Origin: an uncultured Anaerotignum sp.
GTDB lineage: Bacteria; Bacillota; Clostridia; Lachnospirales; Anaerotignaceae
Assembly: GCF_934277605.1 (NCBI RefSeq)
Contig: NZ_CAKQVD010000067.1
Span: 1 to 9,859 of the forward strand
Reading direction: 5' to 3'
DNA length: 9,859 nt
Positions 1 to 5,720 of this stretch are shown here, piece by piece. Numbering within the stretch: position 1 is the stretch's first letter; the number at the start of each line of letters is the position of its first letter. A program made the position numbers and the translations under genes. The notes beneath the pieces are model-generated. The model did not search any database and was not told where the DNA came from. It saw only the letters and a list, made by a program, of their open reading frames with translations.

Positions 1-635
1 ACATCCATTCCCTTGCGGTGGTTCCCTTATATGACAAGGGGAAGGTCATCGGCTTCTATGGTGTGGACAACCCGCCGCCGATGTTTTTGGATTACTCCCA
101 TGATTTACTTCAAATTGCGGCATCCTTTCTTGGCTCCTGCCTCAAGCGGAGAAAGCTGCTTGCGAAGCTGCTGGATTTGAGCTATAAGGACGCCCTTACC
201 AAGCTGGGCAACCGCTTTGCTCTGACAAACTATTTGGAGCAGCTTGACAAAGAGAAAAGCATTGCCATTGTTTATTGTGATATTACGGGGCTGAAGCAAA
301 TCAATGACAACATGGGACACGTTGCAGGTGACGAGCTAATCATCAAATGCAGCCGCTGCATGGAGCGGATATACGGCGATTACGGTGTTTTCCGCATCGG
401 CGGAGATGAGCTGCTGGCTGTCTGCTCGGATATCGACAGGGCAGCGGCGGAGGAACGAATTGACCTGTTGAGAGCAACAATGAAAGAGCTTTCTGTAAAC
501 ATGGCGGTGGGGATGGTCTGGCAGGAGAAGGCAACAGATAACCTGTATCCCACTGTGCAGGAGGCGGAAAAGCGGATGTACAAGGACAAAGCGGAATATT
601 ACAGAACAAGCGGAATTGAGCGCAGAAGACGCTAA
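1..635 (+). CDS. GAF-GGDEF diguanylate cyclase, 3' part (5' end outside window)
   Basis: This is the C-terminal part of a diguanylate cyclase, the enzyme class that makes cyclic-di-GMP from two GTP. The reading frame is open from base 3 (Ile-His-Ser-Leu-Ala-Val-Val) to the TAA at 633-635, so the GTG at 18 is internal and the true start lies upstream of the window. The first ~40 residues are the end of a GAF domain (IGFYGVDNPP). The GGDEF domain follows, with DALTKLGNR at its start, the metal-binding Asp in YCDITGLK, the substrate-binding INDNMGH and GDE, and GGDEL as the signature. The F to L change in GGDEL is tolerated in many family members. No RxxD inhibitory site is visible before GGDEL. 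About 14 of 204 residues differ from the C-terminal part of the complete paralogue at 3703-5067, so a PAS-GAF-GGDEF layout is expected for the whole protein. Activity is inferred from the retained motifs. Confidence 0.93.
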   Translation, partial: IHSLAVVPLYDKGKVIGFYGVDNPPPMFLDYSHDLLQIAASFLGSCLKRRKLLAKLLDLSYKDALTKLGNRFALTNYLEQLDKEKSIAIVYCDITGLKQINDNMGHVAGDELIIKCSRCMERIYGDYGVFRIGGDELLAVCSDIDRAAAEERIDLLRATMKELSVNMAVGMVWQEKATDNLYPTVQEAEKRMYKDKAEYYRTSGIERRRR

Positions 636-661
636 TCCGCAGGAGAATTTCACTAAAATTG

Positions 662-679
662 CCCCCGCAATGCAGGGGG
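662..679 (+). other. Hairpin after GGDEF gene (left copy)
   Basis: CCCCC and GGGGG pair around an inner GC-AAT-GC with one unpaired A. It lies 26 bases after the stop codon. It is not followed by a U-run on the + strand (next bases AATCGGAAAG), so it is at best a poor intrinsic terminator for the upstream gene; an mRNA 3'-end stabilising hairpin is an alternative. The same structure, better paired, follows the paralogue at 5091-5115. Confidence 0.5.
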
Positions 680-720
680 AATCGGAAAGCGTGTGTCGCA
701 TAAAAAAAGTGGTTATTCTA

Positions 721-748
721 TTGCTAAAGCTACCACTGCGGATATATG
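721..748 (+). promoter_or_regulatory. Weak candidate promoter upstream of the EAL gene
   Basis: TTGCTA at 721-726 and TATATG at 743-748 are separated by 16 bases, each matching the sigma-A consensus at four of six positions. The remaining leader, roughly 750-861, is A/T-rich near the gene and holds a weak AT-only hairpin around 799-822. Nothing else in the 226-base gap between the two genes stands out. The assignment is tentative. Confidence 0.2.
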
Positions 749-861
749 TGCCAATCTTCCGAGCGCATTGCGTAGTGTGAGAACAAGGCGGAATAAAGAA
801 AAACAAAAAATTTTGTTTTTTTGCCAAGTCAGAGATTATTGAAAAAATGAGGAAAAACAAT

Positions 862-2982
862 ATGATTATGGAGAGAAGCAATAAGGAGATATATAAGGTT
901 TTAGATCAGATAGATGAAATCATTTATATCAGCGATCTTGATACCGATGAATTATTGTACTTGAATCGTGCCGGACGTTTGCAATTTGGAGAGGCTGCAG
1001 AGGGGGTTAAGTGCTATCAGCATTTTCATGGTGTGACAAAACGCTGTGCCTTTTGTATGAATGGACGGATGCAGAAAGGGCAGGGAGAGCAATATACATG
1101 GGTATCTGAGAATCCGGATGTTGGGAATGTACTGCTGCATGATAGTGTAATTGATTATGACGGCAGACCTTGCCGCATGGAGATTGTAATCAATATGGAT
1201 CGCTATGTTGCGGAATTAAAGGCTACACAAAGTGATTTGGCGGCAGCAAAGAAGCTCGTTGCTTGTATTGAAAAGCTGGTGACGAACGAGGATTTTAATG
1301 CATCGGTTAATTTTATGCTGGAAATGATTTTGGAGTTTTATCATGCAGATCGATCCTATATCTTTGAGTTTGACTGGGAGAAAAATCTGGCAAGGAATAC
1401 CTATGAAATATGCCGTGAGGGTGTAACACCGCAAATCGACAATCTGCAAAGCCTTCCCATTGAGGTTGTGGCTTTTTGGGTGGATGTTTTTAAGAATCAG
1501 GACAATAAGGCTATTATCATTGAGGATGTGGAGGCACTTAAGGATGATCCGACACGTTACATAGAATATGACTGCCTGCATCCGCAGCGGATCCAAAGCC
1601 TGATTGCTATACCTATTTTTATCGGGGATAAGCTCTTTGGCTTCTTTGCGATAGATAATCCCCGAGTACATACGGATGAATTGGAATTACTGATACAGGC
1701 TAACTACATTGCCGCAAATGAGTTTTCTAAGAGACAGCTGACACAGGCGTTAATCAATAAGAGCTACTACGATCCTTTAACCGATTTGAAAAATCGTCTC
1801 GCTTATGATGAAGCATTGGAGAGACTATTGGGAAAAGAGCTGCCTACGGGTGTGGGATTCCTTGATATCAATAACCTAAAGTGGATCAATGATAATCTGG
1901 GGCATGATATGGGGAATCGGGTTATTCGCAAGCTTTGCACAATTCTTAGGGCGCATTTTCCTGAGGATAGTCTCTATCGAATCAGTGGTGATGAATTTGT
2001 TATCATTTGGTCTGATGTGGAATATGCGGCGTTTATGAAGGCGGTGGAGGAGATGGAAGCAGCCTTAGTCACAGAACAAGAGATTGCTGCCTTTGGCTAT
2101 ACCTGGGGGAGCGAAGAGGATGTGATTATTGCGGTTCATGAGGCTGAAAAAGCGATGCAAAGAGTGAAAACGAAGTTTTATGCCACACATGCGGAGGCAA
2201 GAGGACAGCGTCCGGACTATTTGGATGCACTGATGCAGGAATTTCGTGAGAGCCGCTTTATCCCATATTTACAGCCGTTATACAGCATTAAGAAAAATAA
2301 AATCTATGGGGCGGAGGTTCTTGTACGCAAGATTGATCCCCAAGGGAATATTCATGTGCCGGTAGAATTTCTTGGCATTATGGAGCGTGAGCACATGATT
2401 TCGATAGTTGATTTTACAATGCTGCAGCAGACATGTGAGCTTATTCGGAAATGGGAGACTACCTGGCCGGATATTGCTTTTAATGTCAATTTCTCGCGTA
2501 GCACATTAGCGGAGCCGGGTTTTCTGGAACGACTGGATAAAGTAATGGCAGAAACCGGAGTGAATCCTGCACAGCTTGTTTTTGAAATTACGGAGTCCTC
2601 ACAGGGGATTCAACTGGAATCACTGTCCTATTTGTTGACAGAGATTAAGCAGAGAGGAATTAAGGTTGCCATTGATGATTTCGGCACAGAGGCTTCCTGT
2701 CTGGTAATGCTTTATTTGTCACAGATTAGTATAGCGAAGATTGACCGCAGTCTTATTTGCAGGGCAGAGCAAAGCGAGCGAGAGCAGCTTGTGATTCATC
2801 GTGTCATTAGCCTTTGTCATGAATTGGGGCTGTCCTGTGTTGCAGAGGGGATTGAAACAGATAGCCAGCTTAATCTTTTGAAAAAGCTTGACTGTGATAA
2901 GCTGCAGGGCTATAAGATTGGCAAGCCTATGCCGGCTGAGCAGTTTTATAGTACTTTCAGACATTGGGCAGGCATAAGCTGA
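862..2982 (+). CDS. PAS-GAF-GGDEF-EAL cyclic-di-GMP turnover protein
   Basis: A soluble four-domain c-di-GMP signalling protein of 706 residues with no membrane segment. ATG 862 is chosen because GAGG at 849-852 lies 9 bases upstream; ATG 847 (711 residues) has no good site, and ATG 868 would align best with the paralogue but is too far from GAGG. Residues about 10-115 form a PAS-like domain with Cys51, Cys62 and Cys65. Residues 130-290 form a GAF domain (FGFFAIDNP). Residues 303-440 form the GGDEF domain with signature SGDEF at 375-379; the metal Asp335 is kept, but the guanine-contacting Asp of the GD pair is Asn352 and no RxxD I-site is present. Residues 455-700 form the EAL domain: E485-V-L, Asn543, Glu575, Asp605-Asp606, Lys626, Glu662 and Gln682 retain the expected phosphodiesterase ligands. 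Loop 6 reads DFGTEAS in place of the usual DFGTGYS. Most likely a c-di-GMP phosphodiesterase with a degenerate or regulatory GGDEF domain. By eye its codon use is A/T-richer than its neighbours. Confidence 0.95.
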   Translation: MIMERSNKEIYKVLDQIDEIIYISDLDTDELLYLNRAGRLQFGEAAEGVKCYQHFHGVTKRCAFCMNGRMQKGQGEQYTWVSENPDVGNVLLHDSVIDYDGRPCRMEIVINMDRYVAELKATQSDLAAAKKLVACIEKLVTNEDFNASVNFMLEMILEFYHADRSYIFEFDWEKNLARNTYEICREGVTPQIDNLQSLPIEVVAFWVDVFKNQDNKAIIIEDVEALKDDPTRYIEYDCLHPQRIQSLIAIPIFIGDKLFGFFAIDNPRVHTDELELLIQANYIAANEFSKRQLTQALINKSYYDPLTDLKNRLAYDEALERLLGKELPTGVGFLDINNLKWINDNLGHDMGNRVIRKLCTILRAHFPEDSLYRISGDEFVIIWSDVEYAAFMKAVEEMEAALVTEQEIAAFGYTWGSEEDVIIAVHEAEKAMQRVKTKFYATHAEARGQRPDYLDALMQEFRESRFIPYLQPLYSIKKNKIYGAEVLVRKIDPQGNIHVPVEFLGIMEREHMISIVDFTMLQQTCELIRKWETTWPDIAFNVNFSRSTLAEPGFLERLDKVMAETGVNPAQLVFEITESSQGIQLESLSYLLTEIKQRGIKVAIDDFGTEASCLVMLYLSQISIAKIDRSLICRAEQSEREQLVIHRVISLCHELGLSCVAEGIETDSQLNLLKKLDCDKLQGYKIGKPMPAEQFYSTFRHWAGIS

Positions 2983-3099
2983 TTTCTTTTGGCTCTATCT
3001 AAACGCTATAAGTGCATACCATATCATGCAGGGCTTTGCAGAAAATAGCCCGTTACACAGCCGAGCAAACCCATTGCCTTTCGGTGAGGGAGAGTTGAT

Positions 3100-3136
3100 T
3101 CCCGATGTCATTGAGAGAATGGCATCGGGATTTTTT
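3100..3136 (+). terminator. Intrinsic terminator after the GGDEF-EAL gene
   Basis: A 13-pair stem (TCCCGATGTCATT at 3100-3112 with AATGGCATCGGGA at 3118-3130, one T-G wobble) closes a five-base GAGAG loop and is followed directly by TTTTTT. It lies about 118 bases after the stop codon at 2982, so the transcript carries a short 3' leader-like tail of no recognised content (2983-3099). It separates the EAL gene from the relic gene and the GGDEF gene downstream. Confidence 0.9.
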
Positions 3137-3160
3137 ATTATTTTTCATAAAAAAATATCC

Positions 3161-3636
3161 TTCTATCAAAAAACTCTTGCACCGTACATCGGTGTGCGAT
3201 GTATAATATAAATGCAGAAAAAAATCAAGGCAAGCATAATCTAAAACAAATTCTGCGTTAGTTGTAACTTTTGATGCAGATATGATTCCGAGAAAATTTC
3301 ACACATGATTTTATTGGTAGCATCCATGGCGGGGATTTATTTCAGCATAGAATTTATGCTGCTGTATAAAAGCATACCGGGACTTGCTGTGCTGTTCTGG
3401 CTGTGTATAAATACATACTTTCTTGCGATGGCAATCTTTTTTCTGCTTGGAAGAATCAATTACAGAAGTTCGGAACGATTTCGTGCAGAAATTCCTATCA
3501 CATTCTTTGTCGGTAAACGCAAAGGGAGCTTGTTTGAAATTGGGAAAATATATCGAACTTTCTTGAGCCTCATGAAGCATTATTGGGGTTGATTCAAAAG
3601 AGGCAGACGGAGGGAATGGATTTAGTGAGCGTATAA
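3161..3636 (+). pseudogene. Relic of a BcsA/cellulose-synthase-like glycosyltransferase, probably with PilZ
   Basis: No single frame makes a sensible protein, but successive frames give ordered pieces of one family-2 membrane glycosyltransferase. Bases 3161-3202 read TLAPYIGVR, 3199-3258 read KNQGKHNLKQILR (compare the AKAGNLN region that precedes the DxD motif in BcsA-type enzymes), and 3252-3305 read VVTFDADMIPR, the sugar-nucleotide-binding DxD segment. The frame from 3305 to 3592 then jumps to two hydrophobic helices (roughly MAGIYFSIEFMLLY and AVLFWLCINTYFLAMAIFF) and INYRSSERFRAEIPITFFV, which fits the RxxxR start of a PilZ domain. Other frames continue with KLGKYIELSE and PHEALLGLIQKRQ, ending at TAA 3634-3636. 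The catalytic middle with the QxxRW motif is missing, so the relic has an internal deletion plus several frameshifts. PilZ binds c-di-GMP, which fits the neighbours. The glycosyltransferase identity is fairly firm; the PilZ tail is less so. Confidence 0.6.
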
Positions 3637-3645
3637 AGAAAATAA

Positions 3646-3680
3646 ATACATAAAACGCTAAAAGCAAGGGCTTTATGTAT
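3646..3680. repeat. Inverted repeat upstream of the GGDEF gene
   Basis: ATACATAAA at 3646-3654 is the reverse complement of TTTATGTAT at 3672-3680, with 17 bases between. It ends 10 bases before the AAGGAG ribosome binding site of the gene at 3703. It could be an operator or a leader stem; A/T-rich DNA also gives such repeats by chance. No convincing promoter pair is seen here. Confidence 0.3.
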
Positions 3681-3702
3681 ATAAATATTAAGGAGATGAA
3701 AA

Positions 3703-5067
3703 ATGGATAAATTAAAGAATGTCTGTTCTTTTTTTCAGAATTTAGATGAATTGGTATACGCTTCGGATATTGAAACAAATGAATTGGTATATTTGAACCG
3801 CAAGGCACTGGATGCCTTTGGGCTGAAATCCGTAGATGAGATTAGGGGGCGAAAGTGCTATGAGGTGCTGCAAGGCGCTGCCATCCCCTGTGGGATGTGT
3901 ACCAACAACCAGCTCTCTGTGGGGACATTTGTGGAGTGGCGTTATTACAACCCTGTGATTGACCAATACCTGCTGCTGAAGGATACGATGGTGGAGGATG
4001 CGGATACAGGGAAAAAATACCGTATCGAGATTGCCTTTGATGTTACCGATGAAGCCATGAGGGAAAAGGCGCAGGATGTGGTGGTTAAAATGTATCAGGA
4101 GATGGAAATGCTTGCCAACAGGGCTCTGAAGGAGGCAATCAATGCGGATACGCCGGATGAGAGCATCAATATCATTTTGGAGCATCTGGGAAAGGCTGTC
4201 AGCGGCGAGCGTACCTACATCTTTGAGAAAAACGAAAACGGCGGTGATGACAACACCTACGAATGGTGTGCGCCGGGGATTCGGCCTGAGAAGGAAAATC
4301 TGCAAAATGTGCCACCGGAGGTCTGTGCAAACTGGTACAGTCACTTTGAGGATGGCAAGGCTATCGTGATTCGTGATTTGGAGGAAATAAAGGAAATCGA
4401 CCCGCGGCAATATGAAGTTCTCAAGCCGCAGGACATCCATTCCCTTGCGGTGGTTCCCTTATATGACAAGGGGAAGGTCATCGGCTTCTATGGTGTGGAC
4501 AACCCGCCGTCGATGTTTTTGGATTACTCCCATGATTTACTTCAAATTGCGGCATCCTTCCTGGTTTCCTGCCTCAAGCGGAGAAGGCTGATGGCAAAGC
4601 TGATGGATTTGAGCTATAAGGACGCCCTTACCAAGCTGGGCAACCGCTTCGCTTTGACAAACTATCTGGAGCAGCTTGACCGAGAAAAAAGCATCGCTAT
4701 CATTTATTGTGACATTACAGGCCTGAAGCAAATCAATGACAACATGGGACACGTTGCAGGTGACGAGCTAATCATCAAATGCAGCCGCTGCATGGAGCAG
4801 ATATATGGCGATTACGGTGTTTTCCGCATCGGCGGAGATGAGCTGCTGGCTATCTGCTCGGATATCGATCAGGCAGCGGCGGAGGAACGAATTGACCTGT
4901 TGAGAGCAACAATGAAGGAGCTTTCTGTAAACATGGCGGTGGGGATGGTCTGGCAGGAGAAGGCAACAGCCGACCTGCATCCCACTGTGCAGGAGGCGGA
5001 AAGGCGGATGTACAAGGACAAAGCGGAATACTACAGAACAAGCGGAATTGAGCGCAGAAGACGCTAA
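3703..5067 (+). CDS. PAS-GAF-GGDEF diguanylate cyclase
   Basis: A 454-residue cytoplasmic diguanylate cyclase, making cyclic-di-GMP from GTP. The start is firm: AAGGAG at 3690-3695 lies 7 bases before ATG 3703. Residues 1-115 form a PAS-like sensor domain with Cys52, Cys63 and Cys66 in the same C-x10-C-x2-C spacing as the EAL protein upstream. Residues about 140-290 form a GAF domain (DIHSLAVVPLY, IGFYGVDNPP). Residues 300-450 form the GGDEF domain: DALTKLGNR, metal Asp337 in YCDITG, Asn345 and Asp354 for guanine contact, and GGDEL at 377-381. No RxxD I-site sits at the usual distance before GGDEL, so product inhibition through that site is not expected. Its 3' half is the near-twin of the truncated gene at 1-635. 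It follows the glycosyltransferase relic by 66 bases and may once have been co-transcribed with it. The signal sensed by PAS and GAF is unknown. Confidence 0.95.
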   Translation: MDKLKNVCSFFQNLDELVYASDIETNELVYLNRKALDAFGLKSVDEIRGRKCYEVLQGAAIPCGMCTNNQLSVGTFVEWRYYNPVIDQYLLLKDTMVEDADTGKKYRIEIAFDVTDEAMREKAQDVVVKMYQEMEMLANRALKEAINADTPDESINIILEHLGKAVSGERTYIFEKNENGGDDNTYEWCAPGIRPEKENLQNVPPEVCANWYSHFEDGKAIVIRDLEEIKEIDPRQYEVLKPQDIHSLAVVPLYDKGKVIGFYGVDNPPSMFLDYSHDLLQIAASFLVSCLKRRRLMAKLMDLSYKDALTKLGNRFALTNYLEQLDREKSIAIIYCDITGLKQINDNMGHVAGDELIIKCSRCMEQIYGDYGVFRIGGDELLAICSDIDQAAAEERIDLLRATMKELSVNMAVGMVWQEKATADLHPTVQEAERRMYKDKAEYYRTSGIERRRR

Positions 5068-5140
5068 TCCGTTGGATAATCTCGCTAAAAATTCCCCCGG
5101 CAATGCCGGGGGAATCGGAAAGCGTGTGTCGCATAAAAAA
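4433..5140 (+). repeat. Direct repeat, right copy (GGDEF gene 3' end plus hairpin tail)
   Basis: Right-hand partner of the repeat at 1-707, in the same orientation and about 4.43 kb away. Homologous recombination between the copies would remove one GGDEF gene body, the EAL gene and the glycosyltransferase relic as one unit. The match ends just after GCATAAAAAA at 5131-5140. Confidence 0.9.
5091..5115. terminator. GC-rich hairpin after the GGDEF gene, terminator-like on the - strand
   Basis: An 11-pair perfect stem (ATTCCCCCGGC at 5091-5101, GCCGGGGGAAT at 5105-5115) with an AAT loop starts 24 bases after the stop codon. On the + strand it is followed by CGGAAAG, not a U-run. Read on the - strand it is followed by TTTTTA, so the terminator form is the reverse one, although no - strand gene is seen nearby. 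On the + strand it may still act as a 3'-end stabiliser. Confidence 0.45.
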
Positions 5141-5370
5141 CGGTCATTTTCTTTGGGCAGGTGGGACTTTGGGATACGCCTTTTTGCTGTCAAGGATTTC
5201 TTGCCAAGAAATACATCGGATTGAGATTTAGAACTATAGGTTTAGAACCATATCGGTTTCTTCTTTATAAATCTATCGGGTGATAAATCAAAATTCTATC
5301 GGATTTGTACAGGAAAAAGGACGCCGAAACCTGTGTCGGAAAAAGCACTGAAAAAGCACACCGAAAGGGA
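5141..5370. other. Intergenic stretch between GGDEF gene and tRNA-Cys
   Basis: No gene is supported here. It holds a 15-base palindrome TTTCTTG-C-CAAGAAA (5197-5211) and four ATCGG words at 5215, 5252, 5275 and 5298, the last two within CTATCGG at a 23-base interval. TTTAGAAC occurs twice close together (about 5227 and 5241). These could be protein-binding sites or small degenerate repeats; no riboswitch core was recognised. Confidence 0.3.
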
Positions 5371-5399
5371 TTGACGAAAGCCAAAAAGGAGAGTATACT
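5371..5399 (+). promoter_or_regulatory. Sigma-A-type promoter of tRNA-Cys
   Basis: TTGACG at 5371-5376 and TATACT at 5394-5399 lie exactly 17 bases apart, each matching five of six consensus positions. Transcription would start near 5406, about 15 bases before the tRNA. Confidence 0.85.
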
Positions 5400-5420
5400 A
5401 TACAAACAGCAACTGCATAC

Positions 5421-5491
5421 GGCGCCATAGCCAAGTGGTAAGGCAAAGGTCTGCAACACCTCTATCCCCGGTTCAAATCCGGGTGGCGCCT
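5421..5491 (+). tRNA. tRNA-Cys (anticodon GCA)
   Basis: The cloverleaf can be drawn by hand. The acceptor stem is GGCGCCA with TGGCGCC, the D stem GCC with GGC, and the anticodon loop CTGCAAC carries GCA at 5453-5455. The T stem is CCCGG with CCGGG around TTCAAAT, and the discriminator base is U, as expected for cysteine. The 3' CCA is not encoded. The outermost anticodon-stem pair is A5446 opposite C5462, a mismatch; the other four pairs hold. It is a single-gene unit with its own promoter and terminator. The gene delivers cysteine to the ribosome for UGU and UGC codons. Confidence 0.97.
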
Positions 5492-5495
5492 TTTG

Positions 5496-5524
5496 AGTCC
5501 TGATTTGAGAATCAGGACTTTTTT
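5496..5524 (+). terminator. Intrinsic terminator of tRNA-Cys
   Basis: AGTCCTGAT (5496-5504) pairs perfectly with ATCAGGACT (5511-5519) around TTGAGA and is followed by five Ts. It starts five bases after the mature tRNA. Confidence 0.93.
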
Positions 5525-5624
5525 GTGTAAGGGAATCAATCATAATGGGTAGAATGGCGAGAATTACTGTATTATGTATACGAAAAGGCGGGGCGGACTG
5601 AGCAAGTTCACGAAAATGCGGTTT

Positions 5625-5657
5625 TTGCTTTTCTTCCGCTGTTTTATAGGATATACT
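5625..5657 (+). promoter_or_regulatory. Candidate promoter of the pyrophosphatase-truA operon
   Basis: TATACT at 5652-5657 is a good -10 element. The best -35 is unclear: TTGCTT at 5625-5630 is 21 bases away, but is 16 bases from the overlapping alternative -10 TAGGAT (5647-5652). The gap 5525-5720 otherwise holds nothing recognisable before the ribosome binding site AGGGAGG at 5707-5713. Some promoter is needed here because the tRNA terminator isolates the operon. Confidence 0.4.
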
Positions 5658-5720
5658 AAGCTTGGAAAAATATTGGAATTTTCAATACACAGGAAGAAAA
5701 AATTTTAGGGAGGAACGAGA

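Larger units (their letters stand above)
1..707 (+). repeat. Direct repeat, left copy (GGDEF gene 3' end plus hairpin tail)
   Basis: This stretch matches 4433-5140 almost base for base. There is no gap through the coding part (constant offset 4432), and a single-base length difference lies in the hairpin after the stop codon. The match runs past the stop codon through GGAAAGCGTGTGTCGCAT and an A-run, then ends abruptly. It may extend left beyond the window. The similarity of non-coding as well as coding DNA points to a recent duplication or gene conversion, not to selection on the protein alone. Confidence 0.9.

Noticed and set aside
18..635. GTG at 18 as the start of a short stand-alone GGDEF protein
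   Set aside because: The frame is open to the window edge and the paralogue shows that these codons are in the middle of a GAF domain.
799..822. An intrinsic terminator formed by AAAAACAAAA and TTTTGTTTTT
   Set aside because: The stem has only one G-C pair and almost no loop, and it lies about 40 bases before a start codon; more likely ordinary A/T-rich leader DNA.
3061..3130. A c-di-GMP-I (GEMM) riboswitch, prompted by GAGCAAACCC and a following hairpin near c-di-GMP genes
   Set aside because: The second conserved half (around GACGCAAAGCC) and the tetraloop/receptor arrangement are absent, and the stretch lies downstream of a gene within its 3' tail.
3026..3211. A 61-residue open frame
   Set aside because: It runs straight through the strong terminator at 3100-3136 and has no binding site; only its last dozen codons are meaningful, as the start of the relic.
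3305..3592. A 95-residue membrane protein gene
   Set aside because: It has no ribosome binding site, and its content continues from and into other frames that carry parts of one glycosyltransferase; it is better read as part of the relic.
5265..5543. A 92-residue - strand protein containing PPGFEPGIEVLQTFALPLGYGA
   Set aside because: This is the familiar false translation of the antisense of a tRNA gene; it covers tRNA-Cys, its promoter and its terminator.
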